Origin: Pelomonas sp. Root1237
Lineage (GTDB): Bacteria; Pseudomonadota; Gammaproteobacteria; Burkholderiales; Burkholderiaceae_C
Direction of reading: 5' to 3'
DNA: 64,000 bases
NCBI RefSeq assembly: GCF_001425055.1
Contig: NZ_LMDK01000018.1
Span: forward strand, 310,001-374,000
In this document: positions 1-7,555 of the stretch, piece by piece
Layout of the letters: every line of letters begins with the position of its first letter
Numbering within the stretch: position 1 is the stretch's first letter
Position numbers and translations under genes: made by a program
Notes under the pieces: generated by a model
The model's input: the letters and a program-made list of their open reading frames with translations, nothing else
The model's database searches: none
What the model was told of the DNA's origin: nothing

Positions 1-395
1 AGGACTATGTCGTCGCCATCGGCGAGGATCACCGCTTCAGCGGCCGCGACGCCATCGCCATGGCCGAACTGGACCGGGAGCGCTACTGCGAGCGCATCTA
101 TTGCGAGTTCTCAAGCTACATCGAGCGCCTGCTGGACGAGCGCGGCGTGCGCCTGGAGGTGGTACAGCAGTCCCACCGCGAGGACTGGATCCAGGCCTTC
201 GTGCGCTCCAACTTCGGTGTCGCCTTTATGCCCCGGTCCATCGCCGACGCGGCCGGGCTGATGCATGTGCGCACGGCCGACTGCCCGATCGTCCGAGAGG
301 TCAAGCTGCTGGTGCAGTCGGAGCGGCCGCTGAGCACGGCGCAGCAGGCCGTCATCGATTCACTGGTGGCCCACGACTGGCGGCCGGTGGCCTAG
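1..395 (+). CDS. LysR-family transcriptional regulator, C-terminal part (truncated by window start)
   Basis: The frame is open from base 3 and ends at TAG 393-395. The roughly 130 visible residues match the distal effector-binding lobe of LysR-type regulators: a conserved IQAFVRSNFGVAFMP stretch, followed by a short strand and a C-terminal helix with a QQAVIDSL-type end. The N-terminal helix-turn-helix and most of the effector domain lie upstream of the window, so target and ligand cannot be read here. LysR regulators often sit beside the genes they control, so the minus-strand amino-acid ABC operon that converges on this gene is a reasonable but unproven target. The stop codon overlaps the stop of the convergent DUF454 gene inside a CTAG. 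Confidence 0.8.
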   Translation, partial: DYVVAIGEDHRFSGRDAIAMAELDRERYCERIYCEFSSYIERLLDERGVRLEVVQQSHREDWIQAFVRSNFGVAFMPRSIADAAGLMHVRTADCPIVREVKLLVQSERPLSTAQQAVIDSLVAHDWRPVA

Positions 396-760
396 GCTTC
401 CGGGCGGCGCCACAGCCAGATCGCCACGGCGGCCATCATGGCGGGCACGGCGATCTTCACGGCCAGCGGCGCCGGTGTCAGCCCCAGCATGACGGCACTG
501 CAGGCCATCATCACGACCGCCAGCCACTTGGCGCGACGCGGCACGGCGCCGCGCTCGCGCCAACGGCGGATGCCGGGGCCGAAGTGCGCGTGGTTGAGCA
601 GCCAGGTCTCCAGCGCCGGCCAGCCCTTGCCGGCCGCCCAGGCGGCCAGCAGCAGGAAGGGCACCGTCGGCAGCACCGGCAGCACGACGCCGATCATGGC
701 CAGCACGAGGCTCAGCGCCGCCAGCGCGCGCCACAGCAGTCGGGCCAGCGCGCGGTGCAT
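392..760 (-). CDS. DUF454 (YbaN-like) inner-membrane protein
   Basis: This is a 122-residue protein starting at the ATG at 760. An upstream in-frame start at 811 would run into the preceding ATPase gene and adds a non-membrane leader, so I prefer 760. The sequence has an N-terminal hydrophobic segment with the DUF454 signature GVVLPVLPTVPFLLLAAW. A soluble stretch with a WLLNHAHFGPGIRRWRE motif follows, then two more membrane segments and a basic C-terminal end (WLWRRPEA). YbaN-like proteins have no established biochemical function. It lies 8 bp downstream of the ABC ATPase gene on the same strand, so it may be the last gene of that operon. Its stop codon shares CTAG with the LysR gene. Confidence 0.8.
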   Translation of the reverse strand: MHRALARLLWRALAALSLVLAMIGVVLPVLPTVPFLLLAAWAAGKGWPALETWLLNHAHFGPGIRRWRERGAVPRRAKWLAVVMMACSAVMLGLTPAPLAVKIAVPAMMAAVAIWLWRRPEA

Positions 761-768
761 GCCGCTGC

Positions 769-1539
769 CTACTTCAACCCGCCGCTGAGGAACTGCTGCA
801 ATCGCTCGCACTGCGGGCGCAGCAACATTTCCTTGGGGTTGCCTTCCTCTTCGACCTTGCCCTGGTGCAGGAACAGGCAGTGGTTGGAGACCTCGCGCGC
901 AAAGCCCATTTCATGGGTCACGACGATCATCGTGCGGCCTTCCGCCGCCAGGTCGCGCATGACCTTGAGGACCTCGCCGACCAGTTCCGGGTCCAGCGCC
1001 GACGTGGGCTCGTCGAACAGCATGACCTCGGGGTCGACCGCCAGCGCCCGGGCAATGGCCACGCGCTGCTGCTCGCCGCCCGACAGCTGGGCCGGGTAGA
1101 CGTTCGCGCGATGCGAGACGCCGACGCGCGCCAGCAGCGCCTGCGCGCGCTCGATGGCCTCGGCCTTGGGCTTGCCCAGCACGTGGATGGGTGCCTCGAT
1201 GACGTTCTCCAGCACTGTCATGTGAGCCCAGAGGTTGAAGTTCTGGAACACCATGGCCAGTTTGGCGCGCCACAGCTGCAGCTGCTGAGGCGAGGCGGCC
1301 TTGAGCGTGCCGTCGCGGTCACGGGTCAGCTTCAGCGCCTCGCCGCACAGGCTCAATTCGCCTTCGTTGGGCTGCTCCAGCAGGTTGAGGCAGCGCAGGA
1401 AGGTGCTCTTGCCCGAGCCCGAGGAGCCGATCAACGTGACGACGTCGCCGCGCCGCGCCGCGAAGGAGATGCCCTTGAGCACCTCGCGATCGCCGAAGCG
1501 CTTGTGGATATTGGTGGCCTGGAGTTGGATATCGCTCAT
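769..1539 (-). CDS. Polar amino-acid ABC transporter ATP-binding protein (HisP/ArtP type)
   Basis: This cytoplasmic ATPase subunit of a polar amino-acid importer should energise uptake by the permease pair encoded upstream. All ABC motifs are intact: Walker A GSSGSGKST, Q-loop MVFQNFNLWAHMTV, signature LSGGEQQRVAIARAL, Walker B VMLFDEPTSALD, and the switch histidine in VVTHEMGFAREV. The length of about 256 residues and the DGTLKAASPQQLQLWRA insertion before the Q-loop are typical of HisP-like proteins for histidine, arginine or lysine. I chose the ATG at 1539 (MSDIQLQ). The ATG at 1557 would add six residues and overlap the upstream gene by 8 nt, and remains possible. It lies in the operon 5699 to 769. 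Confidence 0.9.
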   Translation of the reverse strand: MSDIQLQATNIHKRFGDREVLKGISFAARRGDVVTLIGSSGSGKSTFLRCLNLLEQPNEGELSLCGEALKLTRDRDGTLKAASPQQLQLWRAKLAMVFQNFNLWAHMTVLENVIEAPIHVLGKPKAEAIERAQALLARVGVSHRANVYPAQLSGGEQQRVAIARALAVDPEVMLFDEPTSALDPELVGEVLKVMRDLAAEGRTMIVVTHEMGFAREVSNHCLFLHQGKVEEEGNPKEMLLRPQCERLQQFLSGGLK

Positions 1540-1549
1540 GTTGTTCTTG

Positions 1550-2665
1550 TCATGCACCGAGCAGCTTGCCGGTGCGCAGCGCCTCGCGCCCCGCCACTTT
1601 GGCGATGCGCATGCCGGCGCTCGCGAAGCGCACGAAGTCGCGCGCGAAGAACAGGCCGTCCACGGGGCTCTTCAGATCCGTGATCTCGGCGGTGACGGGG
1701 TCGATGACCTGGGCCAGCACATCGCCGGCCCGTACCTCGGCACCCACCTCCTTCAGGAAGGTCAGCACGCCGGCCACGGGCGCCTTGATCGGCATGCTGC
1801 CGGCCAGTGGGCGGGCGTCGCCGACGGCCTCGGGCAGGGCCGGCCTGTCGCCTTTGATCAGGCCACGCCAGCGCAGGAAGTCGACGATGTTCTGCGCGTC
1901 CGCAGCGGCCAACTCGTGCGTCACGTCGACGGCACCGCGCAGCTCCACGGTGACGGACAGGCAGGCCTGCGGGATGGGGAAACGGCCGGCGAAATGCCTG
2001 GCCCACTTCCACCAGACCTGGGAACAGGCTTCGTCGAAGGGGTTGTCACCGGAGTCCTGAGCCAGCAGCGTCACTCGCGAGCGCAGGAAGCGCGCCAGCG
2101 GCTCGCAGTCGGGCCAGCAGGGAACCTCGGTGTAGAGGTGCATCAGCGCCTGGGCGTCGCAGTGCAGGTCCAGCACGACGTCGGCGTCACAGGACAGCCC
2201 GAGCAGCGTGCGGCGTTGTGACTGCAGCTCGGTCTCGACGGGCGACGACAGCACGGCGGACTTCAACGCGCGGCGCAGTGTGGCGACGTTGGCAGCCGCG
2301 TCCGGGCCGAGGTCGAACTCGACGGCCTTGGCGACGTTGTCGATCTGATCGGGGTAGTGGCGGTTGAAGTTCTCACCCGTCGTCAGCTCGAAGCGACCCT
2401 GATGGCCGTGCATGACGAACTGGCTCAGCCCGATGGGGTTGGCCATGGGAACCAGGACGATCTCGCCGCTGACCTGGCCGGCGGCGTCCAGCTCATCCAG
2501 CAGGCGGCGCAGGTGGTGGGCGACCAGCATGCCGGGCAACTCGTCGGCATGCAGCGAGGCCTGGATATAGGCCTTTTGTCCGCCGGGCTGGCCGTAATGC
2601 AGCGAGACCAGCTCGCGCTGCGTGCCCGGGGCAGGGGAGAGCAAGGGATGGCGTTGGATATTCAT
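1550..2665 (-). CDS. Succinylglutamate desuccinylase/aspartoacylase-family (M14) zinc hydrolase
   Basis: This 371-residue predicted zinc-dependent deacylase or carboxypeptidase starts at the ATG at 2665, 2 nt after the permease stop. A longer in-frame start at 2731 would lie inside the permease gene. The zinc ligands are visible as HADE (residues 39-42) and the later histidine in LDLHCD (about 168). GENFNR near residue 100 fits the substrate arginine/asparagine motif, and VTVELRG contains the likely general-base glutamate. The C-terminal 80 residues form the beta-rich lipoyl-like domain common in AstE/AspA relatives (KAPVAGVLTF, then SPVDGLFFARD). Its position between permease and ATPase genes suggests it processes an imported N-acyl amino acid or related amide. 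Substrate is unknown. Confidence 0.85.
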   Translation of the reverse strand: MNIQRHPLLSPAPGTQRELVSLHYGQPGGQKAYIQASLHADELPGMLVAHHLRRLLDELDAAGQVSGEIVLVPMANPIGLSQFVMHGHQGRFELTTGENFNRHYPDQIDNVAKAVEFDLGPDAAANVATLRRALKSAVLSSPVETELQSQRRTLLGLSCDADVVLDLHCDAQALMHLYTEVPCWPDCEPLARFLRSRVTLLAQDSGDNPFDEACSQVWWKWARHFAGRFPIPQACLSVTVELRGAVDVTHELAAADAQNIVDFLRWRGLIKGDRPALPEAVGDARPLAGSMPIKAPVAGVLTFLKEVGAEVRAGDVLAQVIDPVTAEITDLKSPVDGLFFARDFVRFASAGMRIAKVAGREALRTGKLLGA

Positions 2666-2667
2666 GG

Positions 2668-3354
2668 CTAGCGGGACATCATCGGCTTGAGCCAGCGGTT
2701 CTCGGCCCAGCGGAACAGACCGACCAGGCACAGCGTCAGCACGAAATAGAAGGCGCCGGCCGTGATGAAGGCCTCGAAGGGAAGGTAGTACTTGGCATAG
2801 ACCTGTTGGGCCGCGCCGGTCACGTCCAGCAGTGTCACCGTGCTGGCCAGCGAGGTGCCATGCAGCATGAAGATGGCCTCGTTGCCATAGGCCGGCAGGG
2901 CACGGCGAAGCGCGGCAGGCAGAACGATGCGGCGCAGCATCAGCCCGCGGCCCATGCCCAGCGCCTTGGCGGCCTCGATCTCGCCGGCCGGCAAAGCGCG
3001 GATGCTGCCCGCAATGATCTCGGTCGTGTAGGCGGCCGTGTTCAGCGTGAAGGTCAGCCAGGCGCAGAAGGTGGCCGACGACAGCCAGGGCCAGGCCCAG
3101 CTGTCGCGCACGATCTCGAACTGGGCCGCGCCGTAGTAGATGAGGAAGAGCTGCACCAGCATCGGCGTGCCGCGGAAGACATAGGTGTAGAGCCAGACAA
3201 GCCGCGATGGCCAGCCCAGGAACACGGTCCGCACGATGGCCAGCGGCACGGCCAGCACCAGGCCGCCTGCCAATGACAGCACCAGCAGCTGCAGCGAGGT
3301 GACGAGCCCGGTGAGGTAGAGCGGGAAGTTTTCGCCGACGGCATCGAAGTTCAT
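2668..3354 (-). CDS. Polar amino-acid ABC transporter permease (HisM/ArtM type)
   Basis: This 228-residue inner-membrane permease has about five transmembrane helices. It carries the cytoplasmic EAA loop that docks on the ATPase, here ALPAGEIEAAKALGMGRG. The FRGTPMLVQLFLIYYG stretch is diagnostic of the His/Glu/Gln/Arg/opine family. It pairs with the second permease at 3425-4114, which is the normal heterodimer of HisQ and HisM. The start is the ATG at 3354, and the gap to the preceding permease is filled by a short palindromic element. Together with the two binding proteins and the ATPase it forms a complete importer, probably for basic or acyl-modified amino acids. Confidence 0.92.
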   Translation of the reverse strand: MNFDAVGENFPLYLTGLVTSLQLLVLSLAGGLVLAVPLAIVRTVFLGWPSRLVWLYTYVFRGTPMLVQLFLIYYGAAQFEIVRDSWAWPWLSSATFCAWLTFTLNTAAYTTEIIAGSIRALPAGEIEAAKALGMGRGLMLRRIVLPAALRRALPAYGNEAIFMLHGTSLASTVTLLDVTGAAQQVYAKYYLPFEAFITAGAFYFVLTLCLVGLFRWAENRWLKPMMSR

Positions 3355-3358
3355 TTGT

Positions 3359-3424
3359 GCACCCTTCGCGCTTCGCGCTGTCCCGCCAAGCGGTAGCGAG
3401 CCCCTTCGGGCGGCCGTGCGGCGC
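3359..3424. repeat. Intergenic palindromic element between the two permease genes
   Basis: The 70 bp between the permease genes are GC-rich and consist of short palindromes: CGCGCTTCGCG near 3366 and GCCCCTTCGGGC near 3400, followed by GGCCGTGCGGCGCTCA touching the upstream stop codon. The composition resembles intergenic REP-type elements common in Burkholderiales, but no second copy is present in this window. It may attenuate or stabilise the operon transcript. That role is inferred. Confidence 0.45.
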
Positions 3425-4114
3425 TCATAACCGGCCCGCCTTGGTGCCGATGGCCAGGCGCCGCTGTGCCCAGGCGAAGACGAGTTCCGACACGCTGGTG
3501 AACACGAGATAGATGAGGGCCACGGCCAGGAAGAAGGTGAAGGGCTCGCGCGTCGTGCCGGCGGCCTGCTTGCCGCGCGTCATCAGGTCGGACAGGCCGA
3601 TGATCGACACGATGGCCGTGCTCTTGATCAGCACCAGCCAGTTGTTGGAGATGCCGGGCAGGGCATGTCGCAGCATCTGCGGCAGTGTGATGCGCCAAAG
3701 CACCAGGCGGGGGCTCATGCCATAGGCCAGGCCCGCCTCGCGCTGGCCCGGCGGTACGGCCAGGAAGGCGCCGCGGAAGGCCTCGGTCAGGTAGGCGCCA
3801 AAGATGAAGCCGATGGTCAGCACGCCGGCGATGAAGGGGTCGATATCGATGAAGTCATCATGGCCAAGCTTGGGCGCGATGGTATTGACGGCGAGCTGGC
3901 CACCGTAGAAGACGAGCAGCATCAGCACCAGGTCGGGCACGCCGCGGATCAGCGTGGTGTAGGTGGCTGCCACGCCTCGCGCGACGCGTGAGCGCGACAG
4001 CTTGGCCAGCGCGCCAACCAGGCCCAGCAGGGAGGCAATGGCCAGCGAGGACAGGGCCACCGCCAGCGTGACGGCGGAGCCTTCGAGCAGGCTGGGGAGG
4101 AATCCGTGCAACAT
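3425..4114 (-). CDS. Polar amino-acid ABC transporter permease (HisQ/ArtQ type)
   Basis: This 229-residue inner-membrane permease is the first of the pair. It shows the family signature LIRGVPDLVLMLLVFYGGQ, several hydrophobic helices, and the EAA loop AVPPGQREAGLAYGMSPR that contacts the ATPase. It starts at the ATG at 4114, 17 nt after the second binding-protein gene ends. It is a partner of the permease at 2668-3354, with which it shares the same topology and loop. By family it moves polar amino acids across the inner membrane. The exact substrate cannot be read from sequence. Confidence 0.92.
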   Translation of the reverse strand: MLHGFLPSLLEGSAVTLAVALSSLAIASLLGLVGALAKLSRSRVARGVAATYTTLIRGVPDLVLMLLVFYGGQLAVNTIAPKLGHDDFIDIDPFIAGVLTIGFIFGAYLTEAFRGAFLAVPPGQREAGLAYGMSPRLVLWRITLPQMLRHALPGISNNWLVLIKSTAIVSIIGLSDLMTRGKQAAGTTREPFTFFLAVALIYLVFTSVSELVFAWAQRRLAIGTKAGRL

Positions 4115-4131
4115 GAGAAAGAAGGCCGCGC

Positions 4132-4917
4132 TCAGCGGGGAGGGGTGATGAGGTCGAAGCTGAAATAGCGGTCGTTGAGAGTCTTCAAAGTGCCGTTGCC
4201 ACGCAACGCGGCCAGTGCCTCGTCGATGCGCTGGCCCAGCGTCGCCGCATCGGCCTTGCGCAGGCCCACGCCGATGCCCTTGCCGTAGTAGCGCTGGTCC
4301 TTGGCGAAGTCGGGCCCGACAAAGCCGAAGCCGCGGCCGTCGGCATGGTTGAGGAAGCCGAACTGCGCGATGACGGCGTCCACCAGCGTGGCGTCCAGGC
4401 GGCCAGACTTCAGATCCAGGAAAGCCTGGTCCTGGGTGGCGTAGCGCATCAGCTGGATGCCCTTGAATTGTTCGGCCAGGAAGCGTTCATGGATGGTGCC
4501 GCGCTCCACGCCGATGCGCTTGCCCTTCAGGCCGGCTGGGCTGACGTCGGCGCGTGGGTCGCCGCGCATGACCAGGCGGGCCGGCGAGTAGTAGTAGGGC
4601 GACGAGAAGGCAACGACCTGCTGGCGCTCCGGCGTGATCGACATCGAGGCCATGATGGCGTCGATCTTGCGCGATTGCAGCGCCGGGATCAGGCCGTCGA
4701 ACTCCAGGATGACGGGCGCGCACTGCTGGCCCAGACGCGCGCACAGGGCCTGGGCCACGTCGATCTCGAAGCCCTTGAGCTGGCCGTCGGTGCCGATCTC
4801 GCTGAAAGGGGCGTAGCCCACGGCGAAACCGATGCGCAGGCGCTGCGGCGCCTGGGCCCCGGCCGTACCGGCGAGGGCCAGGGCAACGGGCAAGGCCAGG
4901 GCGGAGCGGCGACGCAT
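4132..4917 (-). CDS. Periplasmic polar amino-acid binding protein, copy 2
   Basis: This 261-residue bilobal binding protein (SBP_bac_3 family) has a Sec signal peptide ending at AGAQA near residue 22. The family signature LRIGFAVGYAPFSEI is followed by GFEIDVAQALC and DGLIPALQSRKIDAIMASMS. It is closely similar to the binding protein encoded directly upstream, with shared stretches GLKGKRIGVERGT and QDQAFLDLKSGRLDATLVDA, so the pair looks like a tandem duplication. I use the ATG at 4917, which overlaps the upstream stop as TGATG. A GTG at 4920 is an alternative. Two binding proteins feeding one permease is the arrangement seen for ArgT and HisJ, which broaden specificity. Confidence 0.9.
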   Translation of the reverse strand: MRRRSALALPVALALAGTAGAQAPQRLRIGFAVGYAPFSEIGTDGQLKGFEIDVAQALCARLGQQCAPVILEFDGLIPALQSRKIDAIMASMSITPERQQVVAFSSPYYYSPARLVMRGDPRADVSPAGLKGKRIGVERGTIHERFLAEQFKGIQLMRYATQDQAFLDLKSGRLDATLVDAVIAQFGFLNHADGRGFGFVGPDFAKDQRYYGKGIGVGLRKADAATLGQRIDEALAALRGNGTLKTLNDRYFSFDLITPPR

Positions 4918-5699
4918 CACTGCTTGGTGCGCGGCGCGATGTCGTAGTCGAAGTATTTGTCGGCGAGCTTCTTGAAGGTGCCGTTGGCCTGCACGGCATC
5001 GATGGCGGCGTTGAACTTCTTGCCCAGCGTGGCCTCGTCGGCCTTGCGCATGCCCACACCGGTGCCGACGCCGAAGACCTTGTCGTCGATGATGGCGGGG
5101 CCCGAGAAGGCAAAGCCCTTGCCCTCTGGCTTCTTCAGGAATCCGAAGTCGCCGGCGGGCGAATCCATCAGCGTGGCGTCGATGCGGCCGGACTTGAGAT
5201 CCAGGAAGACCTGGTCCTGGCTGCCGTAGCGCACGATCTCGCTCTGCTTGAAGGTCGCGGCGGCGTAGGTCTCATGCGTCGTGCCGCGCTGCACGCCGAT
5301 CTTCTTGCCCTTCAGTCCGGCGGCCGTGGGGTCGAGCTTCACGCCCGCCTTGGCGATGAGGCGGGCCGGGGTGTTGTAGTAAGGCTTGGAGAAGGCGACA
5401 ACCTTCTGGCGTTCCTCGGTGATGGAGACGCTGGCGAAGATGGCGTCCACCTTGCGCGATTGCAGGGCGGGGATGAGGCCGTCGAAGTCCTGCTGCACCA
5501 GGGTGCACTGGGCCTTCATTTCGGCGCAATAGGCCTGCACGAGCTCGATCTCGAAGCCCTTCAGCTTACCGTCCGGGCCGATCTCGGAGAAGGGCGGGTA
5601 AGCGCCTTCGACGCCGATGCGCAGCTTCTTCCATTCGGGGGCCTGGGCCTGGGCCAGCGATGCGGCCAAGGCCAAGGTGAACAGGGCAATCTTCTTCAT
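4917..5699 (-). CDS. Periplasmic polar amino-acid binding protein, copy 1
   Basis: This 260-residue SBP_bac_3 protein is the first gene of the importer operon. The signal peptide (KKIALFTLALAASLAQAQA) is cleaved near residue 20. The core signatures are LRIGVEGAYPPFSEI, LKGFEIELVQAYC and DFDGLIPALQSRKVDAIFAS. By similarity to HisJ/ArgT-type proteins it should deliver a polar, probably basic, amino acid to the permeases. The ATG at 5699 has a purine-rich GGAAGG about 8 nt upstream. Its promoter must lie in or upstream of the repeat element at 5728-5847, because only 18 nt separate it from the preceding gene. Confidence 0.9.
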   Translation of the reverse strand: MKKIALFTLALAASLAQAQAPEWKKLRIGVEGAYPPFSEIGPDGKLKGFEIELVQAYCAEMKAQCTLVQQDFDGLIPALQSRKVDAIFASVSITEERQKVVAFSKPYYNTPARLIAKAGVKLDPTAAGLKGKKIGVQRGTTHETYAAATFKQSEIVRYGSQDQVFLDLKSGRIDATLMDSPAGDFGFLKKPEGKGFAFSGPAIIDDKVFGVGTGVGMRKADEATLGKKFNAAIDAVQANGTFKKLADKYFDYDIAPRTKQ

Positions 5700-5717
5700 G
5701 TCAGACCTTCCGTTTAT

Positions 5718-6794
5718 TCAGCGACTTGCGGGCCGAGCGACGGGCCGCTCCCTAGCCGGCCCGCCTGGGGCGATGTGATTGCCGGTCGCCGGCCACAGCA
5801 TCGCCGTCCCCTCGGGGGACCGGCCAAGGTAGTCCTTGGACGAGGGGACCGCCGGCAACCAGTCGCGCAAGGCCGCAAGGGTAGCAGCCGGGTCTTCCTC
5901 CTGAGGCACATGGCCCAGCTTCGGGAAAACCACCAATTTGTTGTTCGGGATGGCTTTTGCGAACTCGCGGCCCCAGCGCAGCGGGATCAGCCGGTCGCGC
6001 TCGCCCCAGAGGATGAGGGTAGGGATCTTGATCTCGGGCAGGCGTTGGAAGGGGCCAGGAGCGAGCTGATCCATGCGCCGCATCAAGGCGACACGGTTGC
6101 CTTCGCGCAACGTCAGTTCGTAGTAACGGTCCACCAGGGCGGCGGTGACGCGGCTCTTGTCGCCGTAGACGTCGAGCACGCTTTCCTCGATGGCGCGGCG
6201 TGGCAGCAGCCAGCGCATGGGCTCGCGCAGCACCGGGATGCGGGCGATGCGAAAGCCCAGCGGCATGGATTCCGGCTCGAAATCGAAGCCAGCGGCGTCG
6301 ACCAGGACGAGGCCGGCGACGCTGGCGGGGTCGGCCAGGGCCACCTGCCAGGCGATTTCGCCGCCCAGGGAGTTGCCACCCAGAATGACCCGACCCACGC
6401 CCAGGCGCGCCAGCAACTGGCGCACGAAGGCGACGTAGCGGGCATCGCTGTAGTCGTTGTCGGCGTTCGGCCCGGTCAGGCCGAAGCCGGGCAGGTCGAA
6501 GCTGATGACGCGCCGGGTGGACTTCAACTCGGCCGCCCAGCCTTCCCAGGTGTGCAGGCTGGCGCCGGTGCCATGGATGAGGACGATGGGCAGCGGGTCA
6601 CTGCTCGGCCCCTGGTCGCGGTAGTGCACGAGCAGGCCATCGAGGTCGACGAAGTCCGACGGCGGCGGCGCCCAGCGTGGCACCAGGCTTTCCAGTGAGC
6701 GGTCCGGCGCCTTGCTGACGGCAAAGCCGAGCGCCGCCAGCATCAGCAGGATGCCGATGGCCTTCAGCGCGAAGTCGCCAAATCGCCCTTTCAT
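5718..6794 (-). CDS. Membrane-anchored alpha/beta hydrolase with a repeat-encoded C-terminal tail
   Basis: This 358-residue protein has an N-terminal membrane anchor (about residues 8-26) followed by a complete alpha/beta-hydrolase fold. The oxyanion region is LIHGTGASLHTWEGW, the nucleophile elbow GGNSLGG has Ser142, the acid is Asp267 in WGERDRL, and the base is His295 in PKLGHVPQEEDP. The fold ends near DWLPAV (residue 316). The last roughly 42 residues (PSSKDYLGRSPEG onward) are encoded by intergenic repeat copy A, so the stop at 5718 is supplied from the far side of the repeat. The ATG at 6794 overlaps the trhO stop as TGATG, so the two are probably co-transcribed. Substrate is unknown; related proteins are esterases or lipases. 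Confidence 0.85.
   Translation of the reverse strand: MKGRFGDFALKAIGILLMLAALGFAVSKAPDRSLESLVPRWAPPPSDFVDLDGLLVHYRDQGPSSDPLPIVLIHGTGASLHTWEGWAAELKSTRRVISFDLPGFGLTGPNADNDYSDARYVAFVRQLLARLGVGRVILGGNSLGGEIAWQVALADPASVAGLVLVDAAGFDFEPESMPLGFRIARIPVLREPMRWLLPRRAIEESVLDVYGDKSRVTAALVDRYYELTLREGNRVALMRRMDQLAPGPFQRLPEIKIPTLILWGERDRLIPLRWGREFAKAIPNNKLVVFPKLGHVPQEEDPAATLAALRDWLPAVPSSKDYLGRSPEGTAMLWPATGNHIAPGGPARERPVARPASR
5728..5847 (-). repeat. Intergenic repeat family, copy A
   Basis: This is one of three related copies in the window (with 21577-21717 and 39326-39467). Shared blocks read on the plus strand are GGGCCGAGCG, CGGGCCGCTCCC, GCCGGCCCGC, GCATCGCCGTCCCC and GGGGGACCGG, ending in GACGAGGGG. The middle hairpin is more degraded here than in the other copies. 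It lies at the 3' end of the hydrolase gene and is translated as that protein's C-terminal tail. I list it on the minus strand because all copies sit downstream of a minus-strand gene in the same orientation. Confidence 0.8.
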
Positions 6795-7531
6795 CACGTT
6801 GGGCTCAGATCGGCGTTGACGCCGCGACGATCATCAAAGACGAAGCAGTTGCCGTGGTAATGCTTGCCGCCGGTGTCCTCGAAATACTTCAGGATGCCGC
6901 CATCGAGCTGCCAGGCCGTCAGGCCTTGCTCCTCCAGCACCATGGCCGCCTTCTCGCAGCGGATGCCGCCGGTGCAATAGCTCACCACGGTTTTGCCGAC
7001 CAGTTCCTGCTTGTGCGAGGCCAGGGCCTCGGGGAAGTCGCTGAACTTGTCGAGCCGCCAGTCGATGGCGCCGTCGAAGGCACCCTGGTCGACCTCGAAG
7101 CCATTGCGCGTGTCCAGCATGACGATCTCGCGGCCGGCGTCGTCATGGCCCTGGTCCAGCCAGCGGGCCAGCACGGCCGGCGCCAGGGCCGGTGCGCGCG
7201 GCGCCTGGTCGGGGCGGATGGTCGGGTGGTTCATGCGGATGATCTCAGGCTTGGCCTTGACCTTCAGGCGCTGGAAGGGTTGCACCTCGCTCCAGCTCTC
7301 CTTGGGTGTCAGCGTCGCGAAGCGTGGGTCGGCGCGCAGCTCGGCCACCCAGGTGTTCACGGCTTCGGCCGGGCCGGCCAGGAAGAGATTGATGCCCTCC
7401 TCGGCGATCAGCACCGTGCCCTTGAGGCCCAGGGCTTCGGCGCGAGCATGGAGCCGATCGCGCAGCGCTGCCGTGTCGGCCAGCGAGACGAAGAGATAGC
7501 AGGAGATGTTGAGGATGGGGCCGGACTGCAT
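6794..7531 (-). CDS. trhO: tRNA uridine(34) hydroxylase TrhO (rhodanese-domain)
   Basis: This 245-residue cytoplasmic enzyme of the YceA/TrhO family makes 5-hydroxyuridine at wobble position 34 of certain tRNAs. The N-terminal acylphosphatase-like domain contains GTVLIAEEGINLFLAG. The central rhodanese domain has an active-site loop at SYCTGGIRCEK with Cys186 and Cys192, and TRNGFEVDQGAF is conserved. The length is shorter than E. coli YceA, which carries a longer C-terminal tail. A GATAAT -10-like element lies only about 10 nt upstream of the ATG at 7531, so the transcript may have almost no leader. The gene is followed by the alpha/beta hydrolase with a TGATG overlap. Confidence 0.9.
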   Translation of the reverse strand: MQSGPILNISCYLFVSLADTAALRDRLHARAEALGLKGTVLIAEEGINLFLAGPAEAVNTWVAELRADPRFATLTPKESWSEVQPFQRLKVKAKPEIIRMNHPTIRPDQAPRAPALAPAVLARWLDQGHDDAGREIVMLDTRNGFEVDQGAFDGAIDWRLDKFSDFPEALASHKQELVGKTVVSYCTGGIRCEKAAMVLEEQGLTAWQLDGGILKYFEDTGGKHYHGNCFVFDDRRGVNADLSPT

Positions 7532-7555
7532 GAGGCCGCGGATTATCGGGGCGGC

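Noticed and set aside
5274-6698. 474-codon plus-strand frame opposite the binding protein and the hydrolase
   Set aside because: It crosses two real minus-strand genes and the repeat element, with no motifs and no start signal.
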